33,942 bases of DNA, from NCBI GenBank assembly GCA_011056835.1, contig DSDU01000082.1, positions 1 through 33,942 of the forward strand, written 5' to 3'. Numbering within the stretch: the stretch's first letter is position 1; each line of letters starts with the position of its first letter. A program made the position numbers and the translations under genes. Below the pieces are notes generated by a model. That model made no database searches and had not been told where the DNA came from. It was given only the letters and a program-made list of their open reading frames with translations. The DNA is from Deltaproteobacteria bacterium. Its GTDB lineage: Bacteria > Desulfobacterota > Syntrophia > Syntrophales > UBA6807. This document shows positions 1 through 6,732 of this stretch, one piece after another.

Positions 1-64
1 ATACCTCCAAAAGAAAATTTTCTTCTGGAGGCCCATTGATAAATGGGCCGCGCGAATGCGCGGC
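1..64. other. three overlapping perfect or near-perfect hairpins
   Basis: Three inverted repeats lie back to back and share bases at their joins. The first pairs 4-17 with 18-31 (14 bp, one mismatch, no loop). The second pairs GGCCCATT at 30-37 with AATGGGCC at 42-49 around a 4-base loop. The third pairs CCGCGC at 48-53 with GCGCGG at 58-63 around GAAT. The shared GG (30-31) and CC (48-49) mean neighbouring stems compete for their closing pairs. No clear T tract follows, so a simple rho-independent terminator is not certain. It may end an upstream transcript or be a repeat element. Confidence 0.6.
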
Positions 65-152
65 AAAGTCAAGTATTTTTTATAAATTTTAACCATTTTT
101 TACGTGGAGACTCTAAACTCTAGGTATAAAAGACGAGCTCTGAAAATTCTGC

Positions 153-181
153 TTGACAACACCACCGTTAAAAGATAGATT
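153..181 (+). promoter_or_regulatory. sigma-70-type promoter for perR-katA
   Basis: TTGACA at 153-158 is a perfect -35 box. It is followed after 17 bases by TAGATT at 176-181 as a -10 box. It lies about 40 bases upstream of the regulator start at 222 and points towards it. The spacing and the AT-rich surroundings support it; no experimental start is known. Confidence 0.5.
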
Positions 182-193
182 CCTAATTAAGAT

Positions 194-212
194 TTATTAC
201 TACTAAGTATAA
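194..212 (+). promoter_or_regulatory. possible Fur/PerR operator
   Basis: A 19-base imperfect dyad (TTATTACTACTAAGTATAA, 6 of 9 arm positions pairing) lies between the -10 box and the start codon of the Fur-family gene. AT-rich 15-19 base dyads at such positions are typical of Fur and PerR boxes. This would allow autoregulation and co-regulation of the downstream catalase. The match is modest. Confidence 0.25.
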
Positions 213-221
213 GGTATTATC

Positions 222-686
222 GTGAAAACAGATCCAGAAGTGGAAGGGCTCCGAAAGCGCATGACCCACATAAAACAGGTTCTACAACAAAGGGACCTGA
301 AGCTGACCCACCAACGTCTGGAGATTTTTAATGAAGTTGCCAAGTCCGGTGATCACCCCGATGCCGAAACAATCTATCGAAGCGTGCGTCAACGACTGCC
401 CACGGTTTCGCTGGATACAGTCTATCGAACATTGTGGCTTCTCCTCGATCTGGGACTGATCTCTACGGTTGGACCATCACGAGAACGTGTTCATTTTGAC
501 GGAAACACGCAGCCCCATCATCATTTCGTTTGCACGAAATGTGGTAAGATCTATGATTTTTACAGTCGGGAGCTCGACAAAATAGAAGTCCCGGAAGCGA
601 TCCAGGCACTGGGACAGGGAGAAAAAATTAATGTGGAAGTCCGGGGTCTCTGCCATCAATGTTTGAAAAACAAGTCGGAGTCGTAA
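222..686 (+). CDS. perR: PerR-like Fur-family peroxide regulator
   Basis: A 154-residue metal-dependent repressor of the Fur superfamily. The N-terminal winged helix spans about residues 15-85 and contains the family signature around TVSLDTVYRTL. The dimerisation domain carries two CxxC pairs (C104/C107 and C144/C147), the structural zinc site. His91, Asp93 and the HHH at 99-101 supply likely regulatory-metal ligands. Asp112, five residues after C107, matches the Asp that PerR proteins use where Fur has Glu, which favours peroxide sensing. The start is GTG with AAGG seven bases upstream; an ATG at 261 (residue 14) is an alternative. The catalase begins only 29 bases downstream, followed by a peroxiredoxin, so the neighbourhood is that of a peroxide regulon. 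PerR rather than Fur is an inference from Asp112 and context. Confidence 0.85.
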   Translation: MKTDPEVEGLRKRMTHIKQVLQQRDLKLTHQRLEIFNEVAKSGDHPDAETIYRSVRQRLPTVSLDTVYRTLWLLLDLGLISTVGPSRERVHFDGNTQPHHHFVCTKCGKIYDFYSRELDKIEVPEAIQALGQGEKINVEVRGLCHQCLKNKSES

Positions 687-715
687 ATATCAAAACTTGA
701 GAAAGGAGAAAAGTC

Positions 716-2228
716 ATGGGTGACAAGAAAAAAACTTTGACCACCGGCTTTGGAATGCCCGTCGACAATGATCTCAATTCAATGACCGCCGGCCCGAAGG
801 GACCAGTGCTCATGCAGGACATGCATCTTTTGGACAAGCTGGCTCATTTCGACCGCGAGCGGATTCCCGAGCGTGTGGTCCACGCCAAGGGAGCGGGAGC
901 ACATGGTTATTTCGAGGTAACTCACAACGTCACCAAGTATACCCGGGCTAAATTTCTTTCGAAAGCAGGGAAGAAAACGGAGGTCTTCGCACGATTTTCC
1001 ACCGTCGGCGGCGAGAGGGGGTCAGCCGACTCGGAGCGCGATCCCCGAGGGTTCGCTCTGAAATTTTATACCGAGGAGGGAAATTATGACATGGTAGGAA
1101 ACAACACCCCCCGTGTTCTTCATCCGCGACCCGTTGAAGTTCCCCGACTTTATACATACCCAGAAACGAAATCCGGCCACCAACCTGAAAGATGCGGATA
1201 TGTTCTGGGATTTTCTTTCACTGACTCCCGAATCCATCCATCAGGTTACCATTCTCTTTTCCGACCGCGGCACGCCCCATAGTTACCGTAACATGAACGG
1301 TTACAGCAGTCACACCTACATGTGGTACAACAAAAAAGGCGAGCACTTCTGGGTACAACTCCATTTCAAGACCGAGCAGGGCATACGGAATTTCACCGGC
1401 GAGGAAGCGGAGCGCATGCGAGGCATCGATCCGGACTGCGTTACCCGCGACCTTTATGAAGCGATCGCGAAGGGCGATTACCCGTCCTGGCGGCTTGAAG
1501 TCCAGATAATGACCCCGGAACAGGCCAGGGACTATCGTTTCGATCCTTTTGACATCACGAAGGTCTGGCCCCATGGTGAGTTCCCGCCCATGGACGTCGG
1601 CCGACTGGTGTTGAACCGGAATCCGGAAAACTATTTTGCCGAAGTGGAACAAGCCGCCTTCTCTCCCGGCAATTTTGTTCCCGGCATCGGCCCGTCGCCA
1701 GACAAAATGTTACAGGGGCGCCTCTTCAGCTACCACGATACACATCGTCACCGGCTTGGTCCGAACTACCACCTCCTCCCGATCAATGCCCCCAGGGCCT
1801 GCACCATGAACAGCTATCAGCGGGACGGCTCCATGCGGTGCGACAATAACGGTGGCGGCGGACCCAACTACTGGCCGAACAGCTTCGGCGGTCCGGCTCC
1901 GGACCCGAAAGTTGCCCCTCCACCCATCGATATTTCCGGACCGACAGGCCGCCACGCCTATGAACTTGGAGATGTCGATTTCGTGCAGGCGGGCGATCTG
2001 TTTCGCAAGGTAATGAAAGACATGGATCGAGAGCACCTGGTGAACAACATTGTGTCTCACCTGAAGAATGCGCAGAAGCGCATCCAGCTCAGGCAGGCGG
2101 CACTCTTTTACAAGGCTGACCCGGATTATGGAACGCGCGTCGGCAAGGGCCTTGGTATTGATGTTAAAGAAATCAAACGCCTTGCCGCCATGCCCCAGGA
2201 GGAACGAGTCAAAGCGACGGCACAATGA
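716..2228 (+). CDS. katA: catalase, interrupted by a +1 frameshift in a C6 tract
   Basis: A heme catalase of the small-subunit type that decomposes hydrogen peroxide. Reading frame one runs from ATG 716 (strong AGGAG upstream) through catalytic His56 ([12 protein letters not shown]) and the VGNNTP Asn motif at residues 127-132. The frame is then lost in six Cs at 1107-1112. Removing one C restores the expected continuation [13 protein letters not shown], which starts at 1113. The restored protein is 503 residues, a normal length, with the proximal heme ligand Tyr339 in [14 protein letters not shown]. No other damage is visible in either half, so a sequencing error or a very recent mutation is more likely than an old pseudogene. 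It follows the PerR-like gene by 29 bases and is probably co-transcribed with it. Confidence 0.9.
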
Positions 2229-2351
2229 AAGATATTTTTTGGCCCGTTTGCCGGTTTTACCTGTCAGAGGGATAGCCACGAGAGTGGCATTACATGCAAA
2301 CCCCTTCAGTAGCATATCGACTGCAAGGGAATCTTAAGAGAAGGAGGTTAT

Positions 2352-3074
2352 ATGGCGGAAAAATTAAAAGTAGGCTGTGCGCGGCCCACGGGAGGGCCCG
2401 TTGGTGAACCTGTTGAAACAAAACCATTAGAGCAACCTGCCATCGTAAAAAAGGAGGTGACAAGCATGATAAAGGTTGGGAGAAAAGCACCGGATTTTGA
2501 GGCTCCGGCCTATTTGAAAGGGGAGTTTGTGTCAGTAAAGCTCTCGGATTACCTTGGTCAATGGGTTGTGCTCTGCTTTTACCCCGGTGATTTCACCTTT
2601 GTCTGAGCGACGGAAATTTCGGCAGTTGCCGAAAAGTATCCTGAGTACCAGAAGCTGGGTGTTGAGGTGTTGTCAATGAGTATTGACAGTGTTTTTGTTC
2701 ACAAGATGTGGGTCGACAGTGAATTGTCGAAAATGGTGAAAGGAGGGGTTCCTTTTCCCATGCTGTCAGACGCGGGAGGAAAAGTGGGAACCATATATGG
2801 CGTGTATGATGACGATGCCGGTGTTGAAACCAGGGGAAGGTTCATCATCGATCCCGACGGGGTCGTCCAGGGGTTCGAAGTCTTGACTCCCCCTGTCGGC
2901 AGGAACGTCGGCGAAACAATTCGACAGATTCAGGCATTTCAGCACGTTAGAAACAGCGAGGGAACGGAAGCAGCCCCGTCGGGATGGAGCCCCGGCAAAA
3001 TGACATTAAAACCGGGGCCTGATCTTGTGGGAAACGTCTGGAAGGTGTGGAAGACGGAGATGGCTTTTGATTGA
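2352..3074 (+). CDS. selenocysteine peroxiredoxin (AhpC/Prx family), UGA read as Sec
   Basis: A 240-residue thiol-type peroxidase of the AhpC/TSA family. The frame is open from 2352 to 3074 except for TGA at 2604-2606, which falls at the peroxidatic position: [13 protein letters not shown], where ordinary peroxiredoxins have FTFVCPTE. Both sides of the TGA are conserved family sequence. A hairpin follows at 2617-2634 with its loop 17 bases after the TGA, as bacterial SECIS elements require. The product has Sec85, and Cys9 and Cys75 as its only cysteines. The C-terminal resolving VCP motif of 2-Cys peroxiredoxins is replaced (EAAPSGW). There are two good ribosome sites: AAGGAGG before ATG 2352, and AAGGAGGTGA before ATG 2466 (residue 39). 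The short form would put Sec at position 47, the usual family position. The extended N-terminus resembles known deltaproteobacterial Sec-peroxiredoxins, so 2352 is preferred. It probably belongs to the PerR regulon. Confidence 0.93.
2617..2634 (+). promoter_or_regulatory. bacterial SECIS element
   Basis: A perfect 7-bp stem pairs TTTCGGC (2617-2623) with GCCGAAA (2628-2634) around the loop AGTT. The loop starts 17 bases after the TGA at 2604-2606 and has G as its second base. Both fit the bacterial SECIS pattern (short stem-loop inside the reading frame, G among the first two loop bases). It would recruit SelB with Sec-tRNA so that the UGA is decoded as selenocysteine. Confidence 0.8.
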
Positions 3075-3107
3075 TGGACAGTGAAAACACATTTTCCACA
3101 TAACACA

Positions 3108-3175
3108 TCGGGGGTCGAAAACAGCAACTGCAAATTTTCGCATCACCTTGTTTATTTGCTGTTCTCGACCCCTGA
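3108..3175. other. long intergenic inverted repeat after the peroxiredoxin
   Basis: Arms 3108-3127 and 3156-3175 pair over about 20 bp with one mismatch and one G-U pair, around a 28-base loop. The core arms are GGGGTCGAAAACAGCAA and TTGCTGTTCTCGACCCC. The hairpin begins 33 bases after the peroxiredoxin stop codon, so it could end or stabilise that transcript. No T tract follows. A decayed mobile repeat is an alternative. Confidence 0.6.
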
Positions 3176-3341
3176 AATTAGTGACACCGGATGCCACCGA
3201 GCTGGTCATTGAATATTACGGAATAACCCTGTCAGCAAGGCGGCACTGCAAAAACACGGATGCGGAGCCGGATCTGCCCCAGGAACGACAATCCGAGCAG
3301 GTCGATTTCGCTGGAAACACACTAACGATTGAGAGGAGTGC

Positions 3342-3836
3342 ATGGTGAAGGTTCTTGTTGCATACTACTCGAAGACAGGCAACACTGAAAAAGTTGCAAA
3401 GGCGATGTATGATGCCGTCAATGTCCCAAAAGACATTTTACCCGTGGCCGAAGCAAAGAAGATGGACCACTACGACCTCATCTTCTGCGGGTTTCCCGTC
3501 ATGGCTCACAGCGTTCCCGAGAAGATGGCGGCATTCATCAAGGGTCTCCCCAAGGGTCAGAAAGTGGCTCTTTTCGCAACCCATGGCTCGCTTCGAGGAG
3601 GACAACTCCCGAGGCAGGCCTTCGAAAGTGCTGCAGGCCTTGCCACCGATCTGAAGGTCCTCGGCCAATTCGGTTGCCGGGGGAAGGTTGACGACCTGAT
3701 CATTGATGCTCTGCTGAAAAAACCCGAGCATAAGGCATGGGCGGAGGAAGCCCAGGGGGCCCGCGGTAATCCCGATGCGGCGGATCTTGAGGATGCCGCG
3801 GCATTTGCCAGGACGATGGTCGGCAAGGCCATGTGA
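3342..3836 (+). CDS. flavodoxin-like protein
   Basis: A 164-residue FMN-binding protein of the flavodoxin fold and a likely cytoplasmic electron carrier or NAD(P)H-quinone-type reductase. The N-terminus VKVLVAYYSKTGNTEKVA is the phosphate-binding loop that contacts FMN. CGFPVMAHSVPEKM and LFATHGSLRGG match the loops that hold the isoalloxazine ring. The C-terminal third (after about residue 115) is charged and alanine-rich. GAGAGGAG lies just upstream; it suits GTG 3345 slightly better than ATG 3342, a one-codon difference. It lies 267 bases after the Sec-peroxiredoxin and may be a separate transcript. A role in supplying electrons to the peroxidase is possible but only suggested by position. 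Confidence 0.8.
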   Translation: MVKVLVAYYSKTGNTEKVAKAMYDAVNVPKDILPVAEAKKMDHYDLIFCGFPVMAHSVPEKMAAFIKGLPKGQKVALFATHGSLRGGQLPRQAFESAAGLATDLKVLGQFGCRGKVDDLIIDALLKKPEHKAWAEEAQGARGNPDAADLEDAAAFARTMVGKAM

Positions 3837-4284
3837 TCGGTCAATGTCCCGCCGGAGAATTCCTGTTCGTGGATAGGAAATCCATACCGGGGCAATCCTA
3901 TATCAACAGTCGTCGGCAAAGCCTCTCCTTGATAATACACTGATGCGGTCGCCCTCGCGTTCCGTCGTGATGGCGACCGCATCTCAATCCTTCCAATCAT
4001 CCTTTACTTCCGTTCTCATGGAGAGTTCCCCAAAAGAGTGGCCTTCGCACCTTCCTCCGTCATTTATTTTGACACTGTTTCTGCCTCCGACCAGATTGCA
4101 TGGAGTAACATACTTCATTTCACCGTGGTCTTTCTTCCTTTTCTACCTTGTTATTGACCTCTGATCGCGGGAGGTCCTGCCTTCAACCCTCAGCCCTGAG
4201 CCATCGTGATATACATTGCGGCTATAAAGAATAGGATCGCGCCGCAGGCGGGTGTTTTGATCAGCCTGGACTTGAATCCGCTCC
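3837..4284. other. gene-poor intergenic region
   Basis: I see no convincing coding sequence here. The open frames lack ribosome sites and read as low-complexity. The only clear structure is the perfect inverted repeat at 3942-3983, listed separately. Confidence 0.5.
3942..3983. other. perfect 12-bp inverted repeat
   Basis: GATGCGGTCGCC (3942-3953) is the exact reverse complement of GGCGACCGCATC (3972-3983), with an 18-base loop between them. It lies about 105 bases beyond the flavodoxin-like stop codon. No T tract follows. A transcript end or a repeat element are both possible. Confidence 0.5.
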
Positions 4285-4312
4285 AGCGGGATGATGTTCG
4301 CATCATCCCGCT
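4285..4312. terminator. UUCG hairpin, possible terminator
   Basis: AGCGGGATGATG (4285-4296) pairs perfectly with CATCATCCCGCT (4301-4312) around the very stable TTCG tetraloop. On the plus strand it is followed only by a short TTTA. On the minus strand it directly abuts the TAA of the small reading frame ending at 4313. The structure is certain; termination and its direction are not. Confidence 0.5.
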
Positions 4313-4594
4313 TTACATCCGCTTTCTCAGATAATCTCCCATTGCAATATCCATCACGCCACGAATCGGCGGGGAATTAAACATTGACTTCTTCCAGTTT
4401 CTCGTATAGCTTTGCTCATAAAAATACGCTTTGAGCCGATTTCTTAACTCTGATCCCTTTTTAGGGCAAAGTTGGTTACAGACATCATGGCCGTGAAGAC
4501 TGAGACAAAATTTTTCACGGCAGGTCTTTTTTCTGCTGCGGTTGTGATCCAACTTTGTTACATTCTTGCGAAAGGAGGGTATAATCGTCGGCAT
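4313..4594 (-). CDS. hypothetical small protein or gene remnant
   Basis: A 93-residue frame, basic, with four cysteines (C-x5-C-x8-C-x3-C) around residues 25-43 and an aromatic, basic C-terminus. I do not recognise it. It has no clear ribosome site at its first ATG. A strong UUCG hairpin sits immediately after its stop codon, which speaks for a real 3' end. Directly upstream on the same strand (about 4595-4770), other frames give protein-like stretches such as VIMVPVEQPYLTV broken by a TGA and a frame change. The whole may therefore be the decayed end of a longer gene. Confidence 0.3.
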   Translation of the reverse strand: MPTIIPSFRKNVTKLDHNRSRKKTCREKFCLSLHGHDVCNQLCPKKGSELRNRLKAYFYEQSYTRNWKKSMFNSPPIRGVMDIAMGDYLRKRM

Positions 4595-4904
4595 ACGGTA
4601 AGGTAAGGCTGTTCAACCGGAACCATGATTACCGTTTCATCGAAAACGATGTGTGTGGCGGTGTTCTCTGACACCATGAGTCCATGTAGTCAGATGAATT
4701 CAGCATTCTCTCCGAAAATCGGCAGGTAGGCTTCGACACGGAACAGGGCACCAAAAGCCCAGTTGCGAAGAACATCAGAACAATAGAGTCTCTCCTTTTT
4801 CGATCAACAAAGCACTCAACTCTTTTTTATTTCCACACATTTTTTTGTTTCGTCGGACCAAAGGAAATAAAAGATATGATCGGCACGAGCCGGAAAGGTT
4901 TATT
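4595..4904. other. intergenic, possible pseudogene traces on minus strand
   Basis: No intact gene is visible. The minus strand between about 4770 and 4595 reads as short protein-like pieces separated by a stop codon. They could be a remnant upstream of the 4313-4594 frame, but they are too short to be secure. Confidence 0.3.
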
Positions 4905-5126
4905 ATGGCCGGGAAACGAAATACTTTCCAGAAGCGCCAGAAAGAAAATTCACGAAAAGCAAAACAGGAAAAGAAACTGGCAAACAGATTGGGAAAAAAG
5001 CAAAAGGCAGATGTCCCTGATAGAACAGGCGGCATCGATCCGGATATTGCGGGGATCAGGCCTGGTCCCCAACCATTGCCGGAACAATGGCATGACCTCG
5101 ATGAGGTCGCCGAAACAGAGCAATAG
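4905..5126 (+). CDS. small basic lysine/arginine-rich protein
   Basis: A 73-residue protein with a strongly basic, probably helical N-terminal half (MAGKRNTFQKRQKENSRKAK, continuing with KKLANRLGKKQK). The C-terminal tail is acidic and proline-containing and ends DLDEVAETEQ. ATG 4905 is chosen over an upstream ATG at 4845 because GGAAAGG lies just before it and the upstream extension is not distinctive. Small proteins of this make-up occur in deltaproteobacteria, often near RNA-binding genes. Here an RRM protein follows 134 bases downstream. A nucleic-acid or ribosome-associated role is inferred from charge and context only. Confidence 0.6.
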   Translation: MAGKRNTFQKRQKENSRKAKQEKKLANRLGKKQKADVPDRTGGIDPDIAGIRPGPQPLPEQWHDLDEVAETEQ

Positions 5127-5260
5127 CATTACGTCGATTGATAATACTTCCGGTGCCGTCTGGATCAGGCTCACATTGTTTGACGGTCACGGAACATCTT
5201 CATCGACGAACGTCAGCAGAGACATCCGACTTAAAAATATTTTAAGAAAAGGGGAACACC

Positions 5261-5530
5261 ATGAAAGGTAGCAAACTGTATGTGGGAAATCTCGCATTTT
5301 CCGTAACAACCGTCGATCTGAAAGAATTATTTTCGACGCATGGGGTGGTCGAAAATGTAAATGTTATAGAAGGCAAGGGGTTCGGCTTTGTCGAAATGAG
5401 CAACCAGGCGGAAGCGGAAAATGCGAAAAAGGAACTGGATGGATCATATTTCAAGGGACGCTCACTCAGAGTCAATCCCGCCCGTCCGCCAAAAAGCAGA
5501 CAGGGCGGAAGAGGTGGCCGCAGATACTGA
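5261..5530 (+). CDS. RRM-domain RNA-binding protein
   Basis: An 89-residue protein made of one RNA recognition motif and a short glycine/arginine tail. RNP2 is KLYVGNLAF at residues 5-13 and RNP1 is KGFGFVEM at about 39-46, both with the aromatic residues that stack on RNA bases. The tail (PPKSRQGGRGGRRY) resembles an RGG-type RNA-binding extension. AAGGGGA lies upstream of ATG 5261. Bacterial single-RRM proteins of this kind are often cold- or stress-induced, but the RNA target is unknown. It probably shares a transcript with the small basic protein before it. Confidence 0.9.
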   Translation: MKGSKLYVGNLAFSVTTVDLKELFSTHGVVENVNVIEGKGFGFVEMSNQAEAENAKKELDGSYFKGRSLRVNPARPPKSRQGGRGGRRY

Positions 5531-5560
5531 GTTATTACTGCGGCAATTAAACATATCAAC

Positions 5561-5624
5561 TGTCATGCCGGACTTGATCCGGCATCCAGGCCAATTCTGG
5601 ATTCCCGTTGTCACGAGAATCACG
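5561..5624. repeat. palindromic dispersed repeat (REP/MITE-like)
   Basis: The element opens with TGTCATGCCGG, contains the hairpin TGCCGGA-CTTGA-TCCGGCA (5566-5584), then CCAG...CTGG, and closes with GATTCCCG...GAGAATCACGG. This layout matches the GTCATTCCGG...GGAATGAC repeats common between genes in proteobacterial genomes. The copy is partly degenerate. Confidence 0.65.
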
Positions 5625-5836
5625 GCTTTGACATATATTGTTGCCGAAGCAATAATGTCGGCACAGATGATATGATGTAACAATTTCGCCACAGGACATA
5701 GAAAGCGCAGACAGAAATGAGTTGGGGATATGTTTGCAGATACTGTCATATGTACCGGCAAAGTCCATCCCGTTGTGTTTTCAGGATTCGTCGCTCCATT
5801 CCATCGGCGGCGCCGTATCGTAAAGCTTGAATGAAC

Positions 5837-5928
5837 TACCCCGCCGCAGAGCAGCGGGGTATCGACAACATCTAATCTCCACTTTTCGCAGCAAGCTGCG
5901 GGGAATTAGACCCGAAACAAGATTAAAC
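5837..5928. repeat. two-hairpin intergenic element, copy A
   Basis: The first hairpin pairs TACCCCGC (5837-5844) with GCGGGGTA (5854-5861). The second pairs CGCAGC (5887-5892) with GCTGCG (5895-5900) and is followed by GGGGAATTAGACCC and an A-rich tail. A related copy lies at 31391-31430 with a compensatory base change in the second stem. It appears to be a member of an intergenic repeat family. Confidence 0.55.
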
Positions 5929-6604
5929 GGGATTTCATTCCATTTGCAGCATTTTTGTTAAAAGAGTTAAAAATGGCGTAAAGTTGAAAGGTTAAGAATT
6001 TAAATGCTCTGCGTCCTCTGTGTTCCGTGGTGTATCGGTCAGCAAACGGATACCGTGTCACCGGACGCATATAAACAGATCTGAAACGGCACATCAACGA
6101 AACCCGGTGGATCCTGACACAACACCGTCAAAGCTCAGGATACTCCATGCCTGCTCGTTCAATGTGTCTCTCATAATCCTTCCTGCCCGTTTCTCAGTTC
6201 CGTTTCATGAAGACACCTCGCCGATACATCCATACACTTTCTGAGGCCCGATTCCTGTCATCGTATGTCTGTTGCCGCCGCCACTTTATCATCCACGAAC
6301 GACAAACGGCGAGGCCCGATCACCGACTAATGATAAAATCATTGCCGTTCGCTGAAAAATAGCATAAACAAAAAGGCTGATGTTTTCATGAACAGCAACC
6401 TTGCCGTTTCCATTGAAAGGGAATGAAGCGGGGATGTCATACTTACTGTTTGTGGCACATCCCACAGGGATCGGCATTTGGTATCGTAACGGGAAACCGG
6501 AATATCCGGAATCGGATGAAGCGATTCATCGATTGTGCTTTATGAACGGCATCAGGGTGAACCTCGCAGCAAGATCTTCGGAAATTATTTATTTTGGATT
6601 TAAA

Positions 6605-6632
6605 TTGACATTTGGATTGTCTCATTTAACAT
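6605..6632 (+). promoter_or_regulatory. candidate promoter of the RND efflux operon
   Basis: TTGACA (6605-6610) and TAACAT (6627-6632) are separated by 16 bases in an AT-rich stretch, about 100 bases before the adaptor gene. No efflux regulator gene lies next to the operon. Confidence 0.4.
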
Positions 6633-6732
6633 TACTTTTACCATACCGCACGTCACACGTCTTTAACCGTTTGCCTCTGCGGGTTTCCCCCTGAGAATGA
6701 AAAGCCGTGTGCAGATTCGCAGGATGATTTGA

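Larger units (their letters stand above)
5531..6732. other. 1.2-kb intergenic region with repeats
   Basis: No credible gene is visible; open frames here lack ribosome sites and family features. The stretch holds a palindromic dispersed-repeat copy (5561-5624), a two-hairpin element (5837-5928) and a promoter candidate just before the efflux operon (6605-6632). Confidence 0.55.

Noticed and set aside
2604-2606. TGA as a nonsense mutation splitting the peroxiredoxin into two genes
   Set aside because: It replaces the catalytic Cys codon exactly, both sides are conserved, and a SECIS-like hairpin follows at the right distance.
2713-2730. Perfect dyad TCGACA-N6-TGTCGA
   Set aside because: It lies within the peroxiredoxin coding sequence, codes for ordinary residues and is short enough to be chance.
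6401-6694. 97-codon frame before the efflux operon
   Set aside because: No ribosome site, no recognisable features, and it overlaps the promoter candidate.
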